A DNA stretch of 64,000 nt from Xinfangfangia pollutisoli (GTDB taxonomy: Bacteria > Pseudomonadota > Alphaproteobacteria > Rhodobacterales > Rhodobacteraceae), in the NCBI RefSeq assembly GCF_020179405.1, contig NZ_JAICBZ010000004.1:1-64000 (forward strand), read 5' to 3'. Position numbers and translations under genes: made by a program. The notes under the pieces were generated by a model. That model saw only the letters and a list, made by a program, of their open reading frames with translations. It ran no database searches and was not told the origin of the DNA. Shown piece by piece: positions 44,662 to 52,986 of this stretch (position 1 is its first letter; every line of letters begins with the position of its first letter).

Positions 44662-44730
44662 GTGGTTTCCCACAAAGCCTGCGTGGAAAACCACAGAAAC
44701 TCAACCAAAACCCACAAAACCCCACAAATG
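44662..44730. promoter_or_regulatory. Phased operator array between the deoR-type gene and proX
   Basis: Two GTGG-N4-CCAC dyads lie at 44662-44673 and 44683-44694, 21 bp apart. CCACAAA-type half-sites continue at 44712 and 44722. Half-site starts at 44670, 44691, 44712 and 44722 are spaced 21, 21 and 10 bp, about two, two and one helical turns, so all face the same side. A consensus -35 TTGACA follows at 44733-44738 pointing to proX; no good -10 is visible. Likely the DeoR-type binding region. Confidence 0.68.
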
Positions 44731-44839
44731 TTTTGACAGGGGCAGGGATTCGGCCGCAGCCTTGCAGCCCAGAAGCGCGCCAATCCCGCAGCCCGGACCA
44801 ACCGGGCGCGGCGGGCGCCGGACAGGAGAGGATGACGAA

Positions 44840-45796
44840 ATGAAGAAGGTTTTCGGGACTTCCTGCGTTCTTGGTTCGGCGGCGGCCTTGGCGCTGCTGG
44901 CCGGCGCCGCCACGGCCGAGGTGGAATCGACCGATCCGATCAAGCTGACGCTGCATGACTGGACCGGCCAGCTGATCACGACGAACATCATGGCCGCCGT
45001 GCTGGAAGAGGCGGGCTATAATGTCGAACTGGTCCAGGCCGATTATCTGGCGCAGTTCGCCGGGCTTGAAACCGGCGATCTGGACGTGGCGATGGAAATC
45101 TGGGCCACCACGGGCCAGGAGGCCATGGATGCCGCCGTCGCCACCGGCAAGGTGGTGAACCTGGGCGAGACCGGAATGGTCGCCAAGGAAGAATGGTGGT
45201 ACCCGCTTTACATGAAGGAAAAATGCCCCGGTCTGCCCGACTGGAAGGCGCTGAACGACTGCGCCGCGGCCTTCGCCACCCCCGACACCGCGCCCAAGGG
45301 CCGCTATCTGGGCGGGCCCGTCACCTGGGGCGGCTTCGACGAGGAACGCATCGACGCGCTGGGCCTGAATTTCGAAGTGATCCATGCCGGCACCGATGCC
45401 GCCATGTTCGCCGAGCTGGAATCGGCCTATCAGCGCCAGGACCCGATCCTGCTGTGGATCTATGCGCCGCATTGGGCGCCGCAGAAATACCAGGGCGAAT
45501 GGGTCGAATTCCCCGCCTACGAGCCGGCCTGCTACACCGACCCGGCTTGGGGCGGCAATCCCGACAAGACCCATGATTGCGGCAAGCCCTTCGGGCCGAT
45601 CTGGAAAGTGGGCTGGGCCGGGCTGGAAGGCAAATGGCCGGGCGCTGCCAAGGCGGTCAAGGCCTTCACCATCGACAATGCCACCATGGGCGACATGATC
45701 ACCAAGGTCGATCTTGACGGCCAGTCGATCGACGATGTGGTCGACGAATGGATGGACAAGAACGAGCCGGTCTGGTCGGCCTGGATCGCTCCCTAA
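44840..45796 (+). CDS. proX: Glycine betaine/quaternary amine ABC transporter substrate-binding protein
   Basis: 318 residues with a Sec signal peptide ending GAATAEV. The OpuAC-type fold shows IKLTLHDWTGQLITTNIMAAVLEEAGY, the ligand-box VAMEIWATTGQEA and KEEWWYPLYMKEKCPGL, plus the aromatic-rich WIYAPHWAPQKY and PAYEPACYTDPAWGGNPDKTHDCG segments. Trp/Tyr boxes of this kind hold trimethylammonium heads. Cys pairs suggest disulfides. First gene of the operon; a spacer hairpin follows it. Confidence 0.92.
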   Translation: MKKVFGTSCVLGSAAALALLAGAATAEVESTDPIKLTLHDWTGQLITTNIMAAVLEEAGYNVELVQADYLAQFAGLETGDLDVAMEIWATTGQEAMDAAVATGKVVNLGETGMVAKEEWWYPLYMKEKCPGLPDWKALNDCAAAFATPDTAPKGRYLGGPVTWGGFDEERIDALGLNFEVIHAGTDAAMFAELESAYQRQDPILLWIYAPHWAPQKYQGEWVEFPAYEPACYTDPAWGGNPDKTHDCGKPFGPIWKVGWAGLEGKWPGAAKAVKAFTIDNATMGDMITKVDLDGQSIDDVVDEWMDKNEPVWSAWIAP

Positions 45797-45819
45797 GCCC
45801 TTGCGGCCTTTTGCGGCAT

Positions 45820-45840
45820 CGGGCCGGGCTGCAGGGCCCG
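45820..45840 (+). promoter_or_regulatory. Hairpin between proX and proV
   Basis: CGGGCC (45820-45825) pairs with GGCCCG (45835-45840); no U-tract. As after ydcS, a stem-loop following the binding-protein gene may stabilise its mRNA end and set the protein ratio. Inferred. Confidence 0.45.
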
Positions 45841-45875
45841 GGCCGGTCCCCGCGCCGAACAGATCCGAATCCCCC

Positions 45876-46889
45876 ATGACCCGACCCGTCAAACTGGCCT
45901 GCCGCGCCGTCTGGAAACTTTACGGCCCGCATCCGGCCCGCCTGCTGCAAAGCGGTGCCCCCACGCTGGATGCGATCCGCGCCTCGGGCCATGTCGGCGC
46001 GGTGCGCGATGTCTCGCTTGAGGTGGGCGAGGGCGAGATCTTCGTGATCATGGGCCTGTCGGGGTCTGGCAAATCCACGCTGGTGCGCTGCCTGTCGCGG
46101 CTGATCGAGCCGACGGCGGGCGAGATCCTGTATGATGGCGAGGATCTGCTGAAGGCCAGCCCGGCCCGGATGATCGAGATCCGCCGCCACCGCATGGGCA
46201 TGGTCTTCCAGCATTTCGCCCTGCTGCCGCATCTGACCGTGCTGGAAAACGTGGGCTTCCCGCTGGAGGTTCAGGGCGTGGCGCGCCCCGCGCGTGAGGC
46301 AAGGGCGCGTGAGGTGATCGCGCTGGTCGGCCTTCAGGGCCGCGAGGGCCATTATCCGCGGCAATTGTCGGGCGGCCAGCAGCAGCGGGTGGGCATCGCG
46401 CGGTCGCTGGCGGTCGAGCCCGACCTGTGGTTCCTGGACGAACCCTTCTCGGCCCTGGACCCGCTGATCCGGCGCGAGATGCAGGAGGAATTCCTGCGCA
46501 TCCAGCGCCAGCTGAAAAAGACCATCGTCTTCATCACCCATGATTTCGACGAGGCGATCCGCCTGGCCGACCGGATCGCGATCATGAAGGATGGCGCGCT
46601 GGTGCAGGTGGCCACGCCCGAGGATCTGGTTCTGGCCCCGGCCGATGATTACGTGCGCGCCTTCACCGCCCATGTCGCCCGCGCCAAAGTGGTGACGCTG
46701 GGCCGCATCGCAGCACCCCTGTCGGGCCCCGCGCCGGATCTGGCCCTGCCGGCCGAGATGCGGGTGGACGAGGCGGCCGAGCGGATCGTGACCGAGAACC
46801 GGCCTGTCGCCGTCACGCGCGACGGCCAGATCCTGGGCGAGGTCACCCCGCAGGCGGTGATCGCGGTCCTGATCGGGCGGCAGCCATGA
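45876..46889 (+). CDS. proV: Glycine betaine-type ABC transporter ATP-binding protein
   Basis: 337 residues. Walker A MGLSGSGKST around 59-68, Q-loop VFQHFALLPHLTV, signature LSGGQQQRVGIARSLA, Walker B WFLDEPFSALDPL and switch-His FITHDFDEA. The N-terminal KLYGPHPARLLQ is typical of ProV/OpuAA. The C-terminal region is short, with a single CBS-like remnant (about 270-335). The stop overlaps the proW ATG (ATGA). Confidence 0.94.
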   Translation: MTRPVKLACRAVWKLYGPHPARLLQSGAPTLDAIRASGHVGAVRDVSLEVGEGEIFVIMGLSGSGKSTLVRCLSRLIEPTAGEILYDGEDLLKASPARMIEIRRHRMGMVFQHFALLPHLTVLENVGFPLEVQGVARPAREARAREVIALVGLQGREGHYPRQLSGGQQQRVGIARSLAVEPDLWFLDEPFSALDPLIRREMQEEFLRIQRQLKKTIVFITHDFDEAIRLADRIAIMKDGALVQVATPEDLVLAPADDYVRAFTAHVARAKVVTLGRIAAPLSGPAPDLALPAEMRVDEAAERIVTENRPVAVTRDGQILGEVTPQAVIAVLIGRQP

Positions 46890-48868
46890 GCGGGGGCATG
46901 ACTGGCGCGATGCGCGGCCTCTCGGCCCTGGCCTTCCTGGCCTTGGCGCTGCTGCTGGCCCGTGCCTCGGCCGATCTGCCGCCGGGGCTTTTGTGGCCGC
47001 CCGAGGCGCTGCATCTGCCGATGGCGGGCTGGATCAGCGCCGCCATGGCCTGGTTGACCGACAGCGCCCATCTGGGCCCGGTCAGCTTCAAGGACCTGAC
47101 CCGCGGCTTTGCCGCGCTGGTCGAGGCGCCCTATCAGGCGCTGCGCGTCCTGCTGGTTGAAGGCATCACCGAAGGCCGCGGCCGCCGCGCCACGGTGATC
47201 GTGCCGCCCTTGTCCTGGCTGGCCGTCACCGTCGCGGCGGTGGCGCTGGGCCATTACGCCAGGAACCTGGGCCTTGGCCTGATCGCCGGGGCCCTGATGT
47301 TGTACCTGGCCGTCTTCGGCCAATGGGAAAGCGCGATGGTGACGCTGTCGTCCATCGCCATCGCGGTGCCCTTGGGCGTGGCGGGCGGGTTGGCGCTGGG
47401 CATCGCCGCCTGGCGCTGGCGCGGAGTGGAGCGCGCTTTGGCCCCGCTGCTGGACCTGATGCAGACCGTGCCGACCTTCGCCTATCTGGTGCCGGTTCTG
47501 GTGCTGTTCGGCTTCGGCCCGGTCGCGGCTTTGCTGGCAACCGTGATCTACGCCATGCCGCCCATGGTGCGGGTCACGCTGCTGGCGCTGCGCGCCGTGC
47601 CTTCGGAGATCATGGATTTCGCCGCCATGGCCGGCTGCACGCCCGGGCAGAGGCTGCGCAAGGTGATGCTGCCGGTCGCGCTGCCCGATCTGATGGTGGG
47701 GGTGAACCAGGTCATCATGCTGAGCCTGAACATGGTGATCATCGCCTCGATGATCGGGGCGGGGGGCCTGGGGTTCGACGTGCTGAACGCGCTCAGGCGG
47801 CTGGATATCGGCGGCGGGATCGAGGCCGGAATCGCCATCACCGCCCTGGCCGTGGTGCTGGACCGGCTGGGCCAGGCGCTGGCGGCACGGCCGGGCGGGC
47901 AGCTGCGGGCCGTCGGCCCCTGGTGGCGGCGCCATCCCCGCACCGCGCTGGTTCTGGCGGTGATCCTGGCCACCACGGCGCTGGGCTATCTGATCCCGGC
48001 GCTGCAGATCTATCCGAAGGACTGGCAGCTGACGACCCGCACCTTCTGGGCCGATCTGATGAAAGCGATCAATGTCAATTACTTCGACCAGCTTGAGGCG
48101 CTGCGCGCCTGGCTTTTGGAATATCTGATGATCCCGGTGAAGAGGTTCTTCCTGGCGCTGCCCTGGCCCTTCGTGCTGGGCCTTGCGACCCTGGCCGGCT
48201 GGCGGCTGGGCGGCCTGCGGCTGGCCGCGCTGGCGCTGGCGCTGACCGGCTTTCTGGCCGCGACCGGGCTTTGGGAACAGGCGATGACCACGCTGTATCT
48301 GTGCGGGCTGGGCGTGGTTCTGGCCATGCTGATCGGCGTGCCGCTGGGCGTGCTTGCGGCTTCGTCCGAGGCGGCGGGCAAGGCGATTGGCGCGGTGATC
48401 GACACGCTGCAGACCCTGCCCTCTTTCGTCTATCTGATCCCGGTGGTGATGCTGTTCCGGGTCGGTGATTTCTCGGCTTTGATCGCGGTGGTGCTTTATG
48501 CGCTGGTGCCGGCGGTGCGCTATACCGCGCATGGGCTGCGCGGCGTGGCGCCGGAACTGGTCGAGGCGGCGGTGGTCTGCGGCTGCACGCGGGGGCAGAT
48601 CCTGCGCAAGGTGCGGCTGCCTCTGGCGGTGCCGATGGTGCTTCTGGGGCTGAACCAGACCATCCTTCTGGCCCTGTCGATGCTGGTGATCACCGCGCTG
48701 GTCGGCACGCGCGACCTGGGCCAAGAGGTCTATATCGCGCTGACCAAGGCCGATATCGGCCGCGGCATCGTGGCCGGCCTGGCGGTGGCGGCGATTGCCA
48801 TTCTGGCCGACCGGCTGATCGGTGCCGCCGCGCAGGGCGCGCGGGCAAGGCTGGAGGGCGCGGCATGA
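46886..48868 (+). CDS. proW: Double-domain glycine betaine-type ABC permease (fused ProW-ProW)
   Basis: 660 residues, about twice a normal ProW. It has two complete permease cores, each with an EAA-type loop: MDFAAMAGCTPGQRLRKVMLPVALP near residue 245 and ELVEAAVVCGCTRGQILRKVRLPLAVP near 562. About twelve transmembrane helices in all. Each core also has the matching LLDLMQTVPTFAYLVPV/VIDTLQTLPSFVYLIPV helix, so the fusion arose by duplication. The complex would need only one permease polypeptide. ATGA overlaps at both ends. Confidence 0.93.
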   Translation: MSGGMTGAMRGLSALAFLALALLLARASADLPPGLLWPPEALHLPMAGWISAAMAWLTDSAHLGPVSFKDLTRGFAALVEAPYQALRVLLVEGITEGRGRRATVIVPPLSWLAVTVAAVALGHYARNLGLGLIAGALMLYLAVFGQWESAMVTLSSIAIAVPLGVAGGLALGIAAWRWRGVERALAPLLDLMQTVPTFAYLVPVLVLFGFGPVAALLATVIYAMPPMVRVTLLALRAVPSEIMDFAAMAGCTPGQRLRKVMLPVALPDLMVGVNQVIMLSLNMVIIASMIGAGGLGFDVLNALRRLDIGGGIEAGIAITALAVVLDRLGQALAARPGGQLRAVGPWWRRHPRTALVLAVILATTALGYLIPALQIYPKDWQLTTRTFWADLMKAINVNYFDQLEALRAWLLEYLMIPVKRFFLALPWPFVLGLATLAGWRLGGLRLAALALALTGFLAATGLWEQAMTTLYLCGLGVVLAMLIGVPLGVLAASSEAAGKAIGAVIDTLQTLPSFVYLIPVVMLFRVGDFSALIAVVLYALVPAVRYTAHGLRGVAPELVEAAVVCGCTRGQILRKVRLPLAVPMVLLGLNQTILLALSMLVITALVGTRDLGQEVYIALTKADIGRGIVAGLAVAAIAILADRLIGAAAQGARARLEGAA

Positions 48869-48966
48869 GCGGGGCCGATTTCTTCGAAGAAATCGGACCG
48901 GAGCCTTCAAAGGCTCCGGCGCGGAGTTTTCGAAAACTCCGCCACCCCCGGGAGGGCGCGCAATGA
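48865..48966 (+). CDS. Candidate coupling micro-ORF (33 aa) built from palindromes
   Basis: ATG 48865 overlaps the proW stop (ATGA) and TGA 48964-48966 overlaps the ATG of the kinase gene at 48963 (ATGA), so the frame exactly spans the only gap in the operon. Most of it is three 22-bp palindromes. The peptide starts MSGADFFEEIGPEPSK and ends basic; no domain is recognised. The kinase also has its own GGGAGG (48950-48955). Translation is plausible but unproven; compare 11048-11128. Confidence 0.38.
   Translation: MSGADFFEEIGPEPSKAPARSFRKLRHPREGAQ
48875..48942. repeat. Three tandem 22-bp palindromes, period 23 bp
   Basis: Perfect or near-perfect dyads at 48875-48896, 48898-48919 and 48921-48942. 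Each is 22 bp and they begin exactly 23 bp apart, separated by one base. Sequences differ (CCGATTTCTTC..., CCGGAGCCTT..., GCGGAGTTTTC...), so they are not simple duplicates. In RNA they form three stacked hairpins. REP-like extragenic palindromes are a reasonable class. Confidence 0.85.
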
Positions 48967-49835
48967 CCCCCGAAGACCGCGTTCACCGCCTGCCGATCTG
49001 GTCGGGTCCGATCCGGATCGAGCCGCTGGGCGGCGGCATCACCAACCGCAACTTTCTGGTGCAGGACAGCGCCCGCCGTGCCGTGGTGCGGATCGGCGAC
49101 GATATTCCCGTGCATCAGATCATGCGCTTCAACGAATTGGCGGCCAGTCGCGCCGCCCATGCGGCCGGCGTGTCGCCGGCGGTGCTGCATCATGAACCCG
49201 GCGCGCTGGTGATCGACTTCGTCGAGGGCCGCACGCTGGCCGCCGAAGATCTGCAAAGCCGGCCGATGCTGGAACAGGCCTTGGCGCTGGTGGCGCGGGC
49301 GCACCGCGAGATCCCGCGGCATCTGCGCGGGCCGGCGCTGGCCTTCTGGGTCTTCCACGTCCTGCGCGACTATGCCGCCACGCTGCGCGACGGCGCCAGC
49401 CCCCATGCGCCGCTTCTGCCCGGGCTTCTGGCCCAGGCGCAGCGGCTGGAAGCGGCCGTGGGCCCGGTCGATCTGGTCTTCGGCCACAATGACCTTCTGC
49501 CCGCGAATTTCCTGCATGACGGGGCGCGGCTCTGGCTGATCGACTGGGATTATGCCGGCTTCAATTCGCCGCTGTTCGATCTGGGCGGGCTGGCGGCCAA
49601 TAACGGGCTCAGCGCCGCCGATGAGGGCTGGCTGCTGCAGGCCTATTTCGGCCAGCGCCCCGATGCCGATCTGTGGCGGCGCTATCGCGCGATGAAGGCC
49701 GCAAGCGCCCTGCGTGAGGCGCTGTGGTCGATGGTGTCGGAACTGCATTCCGATCTCGATTTCGACTTCGCGGCCTATACGGCGGCCAATCTGGAAACCT
49801 GGCATGCGGCGCTGGCCGCTTTTGAGGCTTTGTGA
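48963..49835 (+). CDS. Choline kinase/aminoglycoside phosphotransferase family protein
   Basis: 290 residues with a protein-kinase-like fold. Features: GGGITNRNFLVQ glycine-rich loop (about 19-30), VVRIGDD with the ATP-binding region, the catalytic Brenner motif FGHNDLLPANFL near 176 (Asp base, Asn metal ligand), and LIDWDYAGFNSPLFDLG with the metal-binding Asp. It resembles choline/ethanolamine kinases more than antibiotic enzymes. Between a betaine-type transporter and a demethylase-like flavoenzyme it probably phosphorylates the imported amino-alcohol or a derived product. Confidence 0.9.
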   Translation: MTPEDRVHRLPIWSGPIRIEPLGGGITNRNFLVQDSARRAVVRIGDDIPVHQIMRFNELAASRAAHAAGVSPAVLHHEPGALVIDFVEGRTLAAEDLQSRPMLEQALALVARAHREIPRHLRGPALAFWVFHVLRDYAATLRDGASPHAPLLPGLLAQAQRLEAAVGPVDLVFGHNDLLPANFLHDGARLWLIDWDYAGFNSPLFDLGGLAANNGLSAADEGWLLQAYFGQRPDADLWRRYRAMKAASALREALWSMVSELHSDLDFDFAAYTAANLETWHAALAAFEAL

Positions 49836-52276
49836 TGGTGGACCTTCCCCAAACCGCGAAGGCGGTGATCATCGGCGGCGGCATCGTCGGCTGTTCGGTG
49901 GCCTATCATCTGGGCAAGCTGGGCTGGACCGATACGGTGCTGCTGGAGCGCAAGAAGCTGACCTCGGGCACGACCTTCCATGCGGCCGGGCTGGTGGGCC
50001 AGCTGCGCACCAGCGCCAATATCACTCAGCTTCTGGGCCATTCGGTGGCGCTGTATCGCAGTCTGGAGCAGGAAACCGGGCTGCAGACCGGCTGGAAGAT
50101 GAATGGCGGCCTGCGGCTCGCCTGCAATGCCGAGCGCTGGACCGAGGTCAAGCGCCAGGCCACCACCGCGCATAGTTTCGGGCTGGAGATGCATCTCTTG
50201 ACCCCGCGCGAGGCGCAGGATCTGTGGCCCCTGATGACGATCGACGATCTGGTCGGCGCGGCCTATCTGCCGACCGACGGGCAGGCCAACCCCTCTGACA
50301 TCACCCAAAGCCTGGCCCGCGGCGCCCGCATGGCCGGGGTGAAGATTTTTGAAGATACGCCAGTGACGCGCATCCTGGTCGAAGATGGCCGCATCCGGGG
50401 CGTGGAAACCCCCTTCGGAACGGTGGAATGTGAAAAACTGGTGCTGTGTGCCGGGCAATGGACCCGCACGCTGGCCGCGACCGTGGGGGTGAACGTGCCC
50501 CTGGTCTCGGTCGAGCATCAATATATGATCACCGAGCGGATCGAGGGCGTAACGCCGGGCCTGCCGACGCTGCGCGACCCCGACCGGCTGACCTATTGGA
50601 AGGAAGAGGTCGGCGGGCTGGTCTGGGGCGGATACGAGCCGAACCCCAAGCCCTGGGCGGTGGAGGGCATTCCCGAGGGCTTCCATTTCGAGACCCTGAC
50701 CCCCGATTTCGACCATTACGAGCAGTTCATGGACAATGCCATCGCCCGGGTGCCGGCGCTGGCCACGGCCGGTGTGAAGCAGCTGTTGAACGGGCCGGAG
50801 AGTTTCACCCCCGACGGCAATTTCATTCTGGGCGAGGCGCCCGAATTGCGGAACCTGTTCGTCGGCGCGGGCTTCAACGCCTTCGGCATCGCGAGCGGAG
50901 GCGGGGCGGGCATGGCGCTGGCGGAATGGGTCGCCAAGGGCGAGCCGCCCTTCGACCTTTGGCCGGTCGACATCCGCCGCTTCGGCCGCGTCCACCGCGC
51001 GACCGACTGGGTGCGCAACCGTACGATGGAGGCTTACGGCAAGCATTACACCATCGCCTGGCCGGCCGAGGAAATGCGCAGCTGCCGGCCCACGCGCCGC
51101 AGCCCGCTTTACGCGCATCTGACGGCGGCGGGGGCCTGTTTCGGCGAGAAACTGGGCTGGGAACGGCCGAACTGGTTTGCCGATCTGGCGGCGGGCGAGG
51201 CGCCGGTCGACCGCTATTCCTATCAGCGGCCGGGCTGGTGGGCTGCTGTGCGGCGCGAACATCAGGCGGCGCGCGAGGCGGCGGTGCTGATCGACCAAAG
51301 CTCTTTCGCCAAGTTCCTGCTGACCGGGCCGGGGGCGGCGGCGGCGATGTCGCATATCGCGGCGGGGCGGGTCGAACGCGCGCCGGGCGCGCTGACCTAT
51401 ACCCAGCTTCTGAACCGCAAGGGCGGGATCGAGGCGGATGTGACCGTGGCGCGGCTGGCCGAGACAGAATTCTACATCACCACCGGCACCGGCTTTGCCA
51501 CCCATGATTTCGACTGGATCCGCCGCAACCTGACCGGCGATTGCCAGCTGGTCGATGTGACCTCGGCCTATGCGGTTCTGTCGCTGATGGGCCCCGAGGC
51601 GCGGGAAATCCTGTCGCGGATCTGCCCCGACGATCTGTCGAATGCCGGCTTCCCCTTCGGCACGGTGCGGCAGATTTCGGTGGCCTCCTGCCCGGTCACC
51701 GCCTTGCGGGTGACTTATGTGGGCGAGCTGGGCTGGGAATTGCACATGCCCGTGGATGTGGCGGTGACGGTCTACGAGGCGCTGATGGCGGCGGGTGCGC
51801 CGCTGGGCCTGGCGAATGCGGGCTACCGCGCCATCGAGACGCTGCGGCTGGAAAAGGGCTATCGCGCCTGGGGGGCCGAGATCGGGCCGGATCACAGTCC
51901 GGTCGAGGCGGGGCTGGCCTGGGCGGTGAAGGTGAAATCCAATGCCGATTTCATCGGCCGCGCCGCGATCGAGGCGCAGCTGGCGGGCGGGGTGAAGAAG
52001 CGCATGGCCAGCTTCACCGCCGCGCCCGACGTGGTTCTGCTGGGCCGCGAGACGATTTATCGCGACGGGCAGCGGGTGGGCTGGCTGTCCTCGGGCGGCT
52101 ATGGCCATACGGTCGAAAAGGCGATCGGCATGGGCTATGTGCGCGATCCGGCCGGCGTGACCGAGGATTTCGTCTTGTCGGGGCGGTATGAGCTGGAAGT
52201 CGCCTCGGAACGCGTGCCGGCCGAAGTGCATCTGGCGCCGCTTTACGATCCGAGCGGCGCGCGGGTGAAGATCTGA
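49835..52276 (+). CDS. FAD/tetrahydrofolate-dependent dimethylglycine/sarcosine dehydrogenase-like protein
   Basis: 813 residues. The N-terminal DAO/FAD domain (about 8-370) starts KAVIIGGGIVGCSVAYHLGKLGW and has TSGTTFHAAGLVGQLR, where the His is the usual covalent-FAD position. The C-terminal GcvT folate domain (about 430-810) has LIDQSSFAKFLLTGPGA and the late EIGPDHSPVEAGLAWAVK. Such enzymes strip N-methyl groups and pass formaldehyde to THF. Starts in TGATG with the kinase stop. The exact N-methyl substrate is unknown. Confidence 0.92.
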   Translation: MVDLPQTAKAVIIGGGIVGCSVAYHLGKLGWTDTVLLERKKLTSGTTFHAAGLVGQLRTSANITQLLGHSVALYRSLEQETGLQTGWKMNGGLRLACNAERWTEVKRQATTAHSFGLEMHLLTPREAQDLWPLMTIDDLVGAAYLPTDGQANPSDITQSLARGARMAGVKIFEDTPVTRILVEDGRIRGVETPFGTVECEKLVLCAGQWTRTLAATVGVNVPLVSVEHQYMITERIEGVTPGLPTLRDPDRLTYWKEEVGGLVWGGYEPNPKPWAVEGIPEGFHFETLTPDFDHYEQFMDNAIARVPALATAGVKQLLNGPESFTPDGNFILGEAPELRNLFVGAGFNAFGIASGGGAGMALAEWVAKGEPPFDLWPVDIRRFGRVHRATDWVRNRTMEAYGKHYTIAWPAEEMRSCRPTRRSPLYAHLTAAGACFGEKLGWERPNWFADLAAGEAPVDRYSYQRPGWWAAVRREHQAAREAAVLIDQSSFAKFLLTGPGAAAAMSHIAAGRVERAPGALTYTQLLNRKGGIEADVTVARLAETEFYITTGTGFATHDFDWIRRNLTGDCQLVDVTSAYAVLSLMGPEAREILSRICPDDLSNAGFPFGTVRQISVASCPVTALRVTYVGELGWELHMPVDVAVTVYEALMAAGAPLGLANAGYRAIETLRLEKGYRAWGAEIGPDHSPVEAGLAWAVKVKSNADFIGRAAIEAQLAGGVKKRMASFTAAPDVVLLGRETIYRDGQRVGWLSSGGYGHTVEKAIGMGYVRDPAGVTEDFVLSGRYELEVASERVPAEVHLAPLYDPSGARVKI

Positions 52277-52278
52277 GG

Positions 52279-52334
52279 ACCGGGGGCGCTTCGCCCCCCG
52301 GACCCCCAGAGGATATTTTTGCAGAGAGGAAGGC
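52279..52334 (-). repeat. Dispersed intergenic repeat, copy 4 (inverted)
   Basis: On the plus strand a GGGGGCGCTTCGCCCCC hairpin is followed by GGATATTTTTGCAGAGAGGAAGG, the reverse complement of the other copies. It separates the flavoenzyme gene from the convergent FMN reductase gene. Hairpin then T-run fits a plus-strand terminator. Confidence 0.8.
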
Positions 52335-52336
52335 TG

Positions 52337-52885
52337 TCAGGCCTTTTTGTGCAATTCCGCTTCGCTGCGCAGAAGCTGCATCATCTCGTCCAGCGCCTTC
52401 TGGTAACGCGCGTCCTTCAGCTTGCCATCGGCATCGAAGGCGTTGGAACTGTCGGCCACCATCACCTCGGGCCCGGTCAAGAGCAGCGGCTGGAACGGCG
52501 TCAGCATCAGCCGCAGCGCGAATTGCGACCGGTCGCCGCCGCCGCGCCCGCCAGCGGCGGAAATGATCGCGACCGGCTTGCCCTTCCAGGGATTGCCCTT
52601 GGTGCGGCTGACCCAGTCGAGCGCGTTTTTCAGCACGCCGGGCGGGGCCTTGTTGTATTCGGGGGTGGAAATGACGATGGCATCCGCCGCGGCGATCTGA
52701 TCGGCCAGGCTCTGCACCTCGGCCGGAATGCCTTGTTCGCTTTCCAGATCGCCATCGTAAAGCGGCAGGCGCAGGTCGGCCTCGGTCTGTTTGGCCTTGC
52801 CGAAGGCGATCCGGGCCTGGGCCAAGAGAAGCCGGTTGGTCGAGCCCTGGCGCAGCGCACCGGGAATGCCAAGAAGGGTAAGCAT
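52337..52885 (-). CDS. NADPH-dependent FMN reductase
   Basis: 182 residues, flavodoxin-like fold. FMN phosphate loop GALRQGSTNRLLL (about 9-21), the ISTPEYNKAPPGVLKNALDW motif (about 72-91) that stacks on the flavin, and SAAGGRGGGDRSQ typify the SsuE/ChrR/azoreductase family. It could reduce flavins, quinones or chromate. Start at 52885 behind AAGGAACC; the longer open frame upstream lacks a fold. Confidence 0.93.
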   Translation of the reverse strand: MLTLLGIPGALRQGSTNRLLLAQARIAFGKAKQTEADLRLPLYDGDLESEQGIPAEVQSLADQIAAADAIVISTPEYNKAPPGVLKNALDWVSRTKGNPWKGKPVAIISAAGGRGGGDRSQFALRLMLTPFQPLLLTGPEVMVADSSNAFDADGKLKDARYQKALDEMMQLLRSEAELHKKA

Positions 52886-52986
52886 GGGCGAGGTTCCTTG
52901 TTTTCCGTTACCTTCCCCAACCGCGCGGTCTTGTGCAAGGTTCCATGACCCGGCAGGAAGGAGCCAGGGCTGGTGCGGAGGCGGAC

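Noticed and set aside
48875-48942. Regularly spaced units suggestive of a CRISPR array
   Set aside because: The units are palindromes of differing sequence with one-base gaps; there are no spacers and no cas genes.
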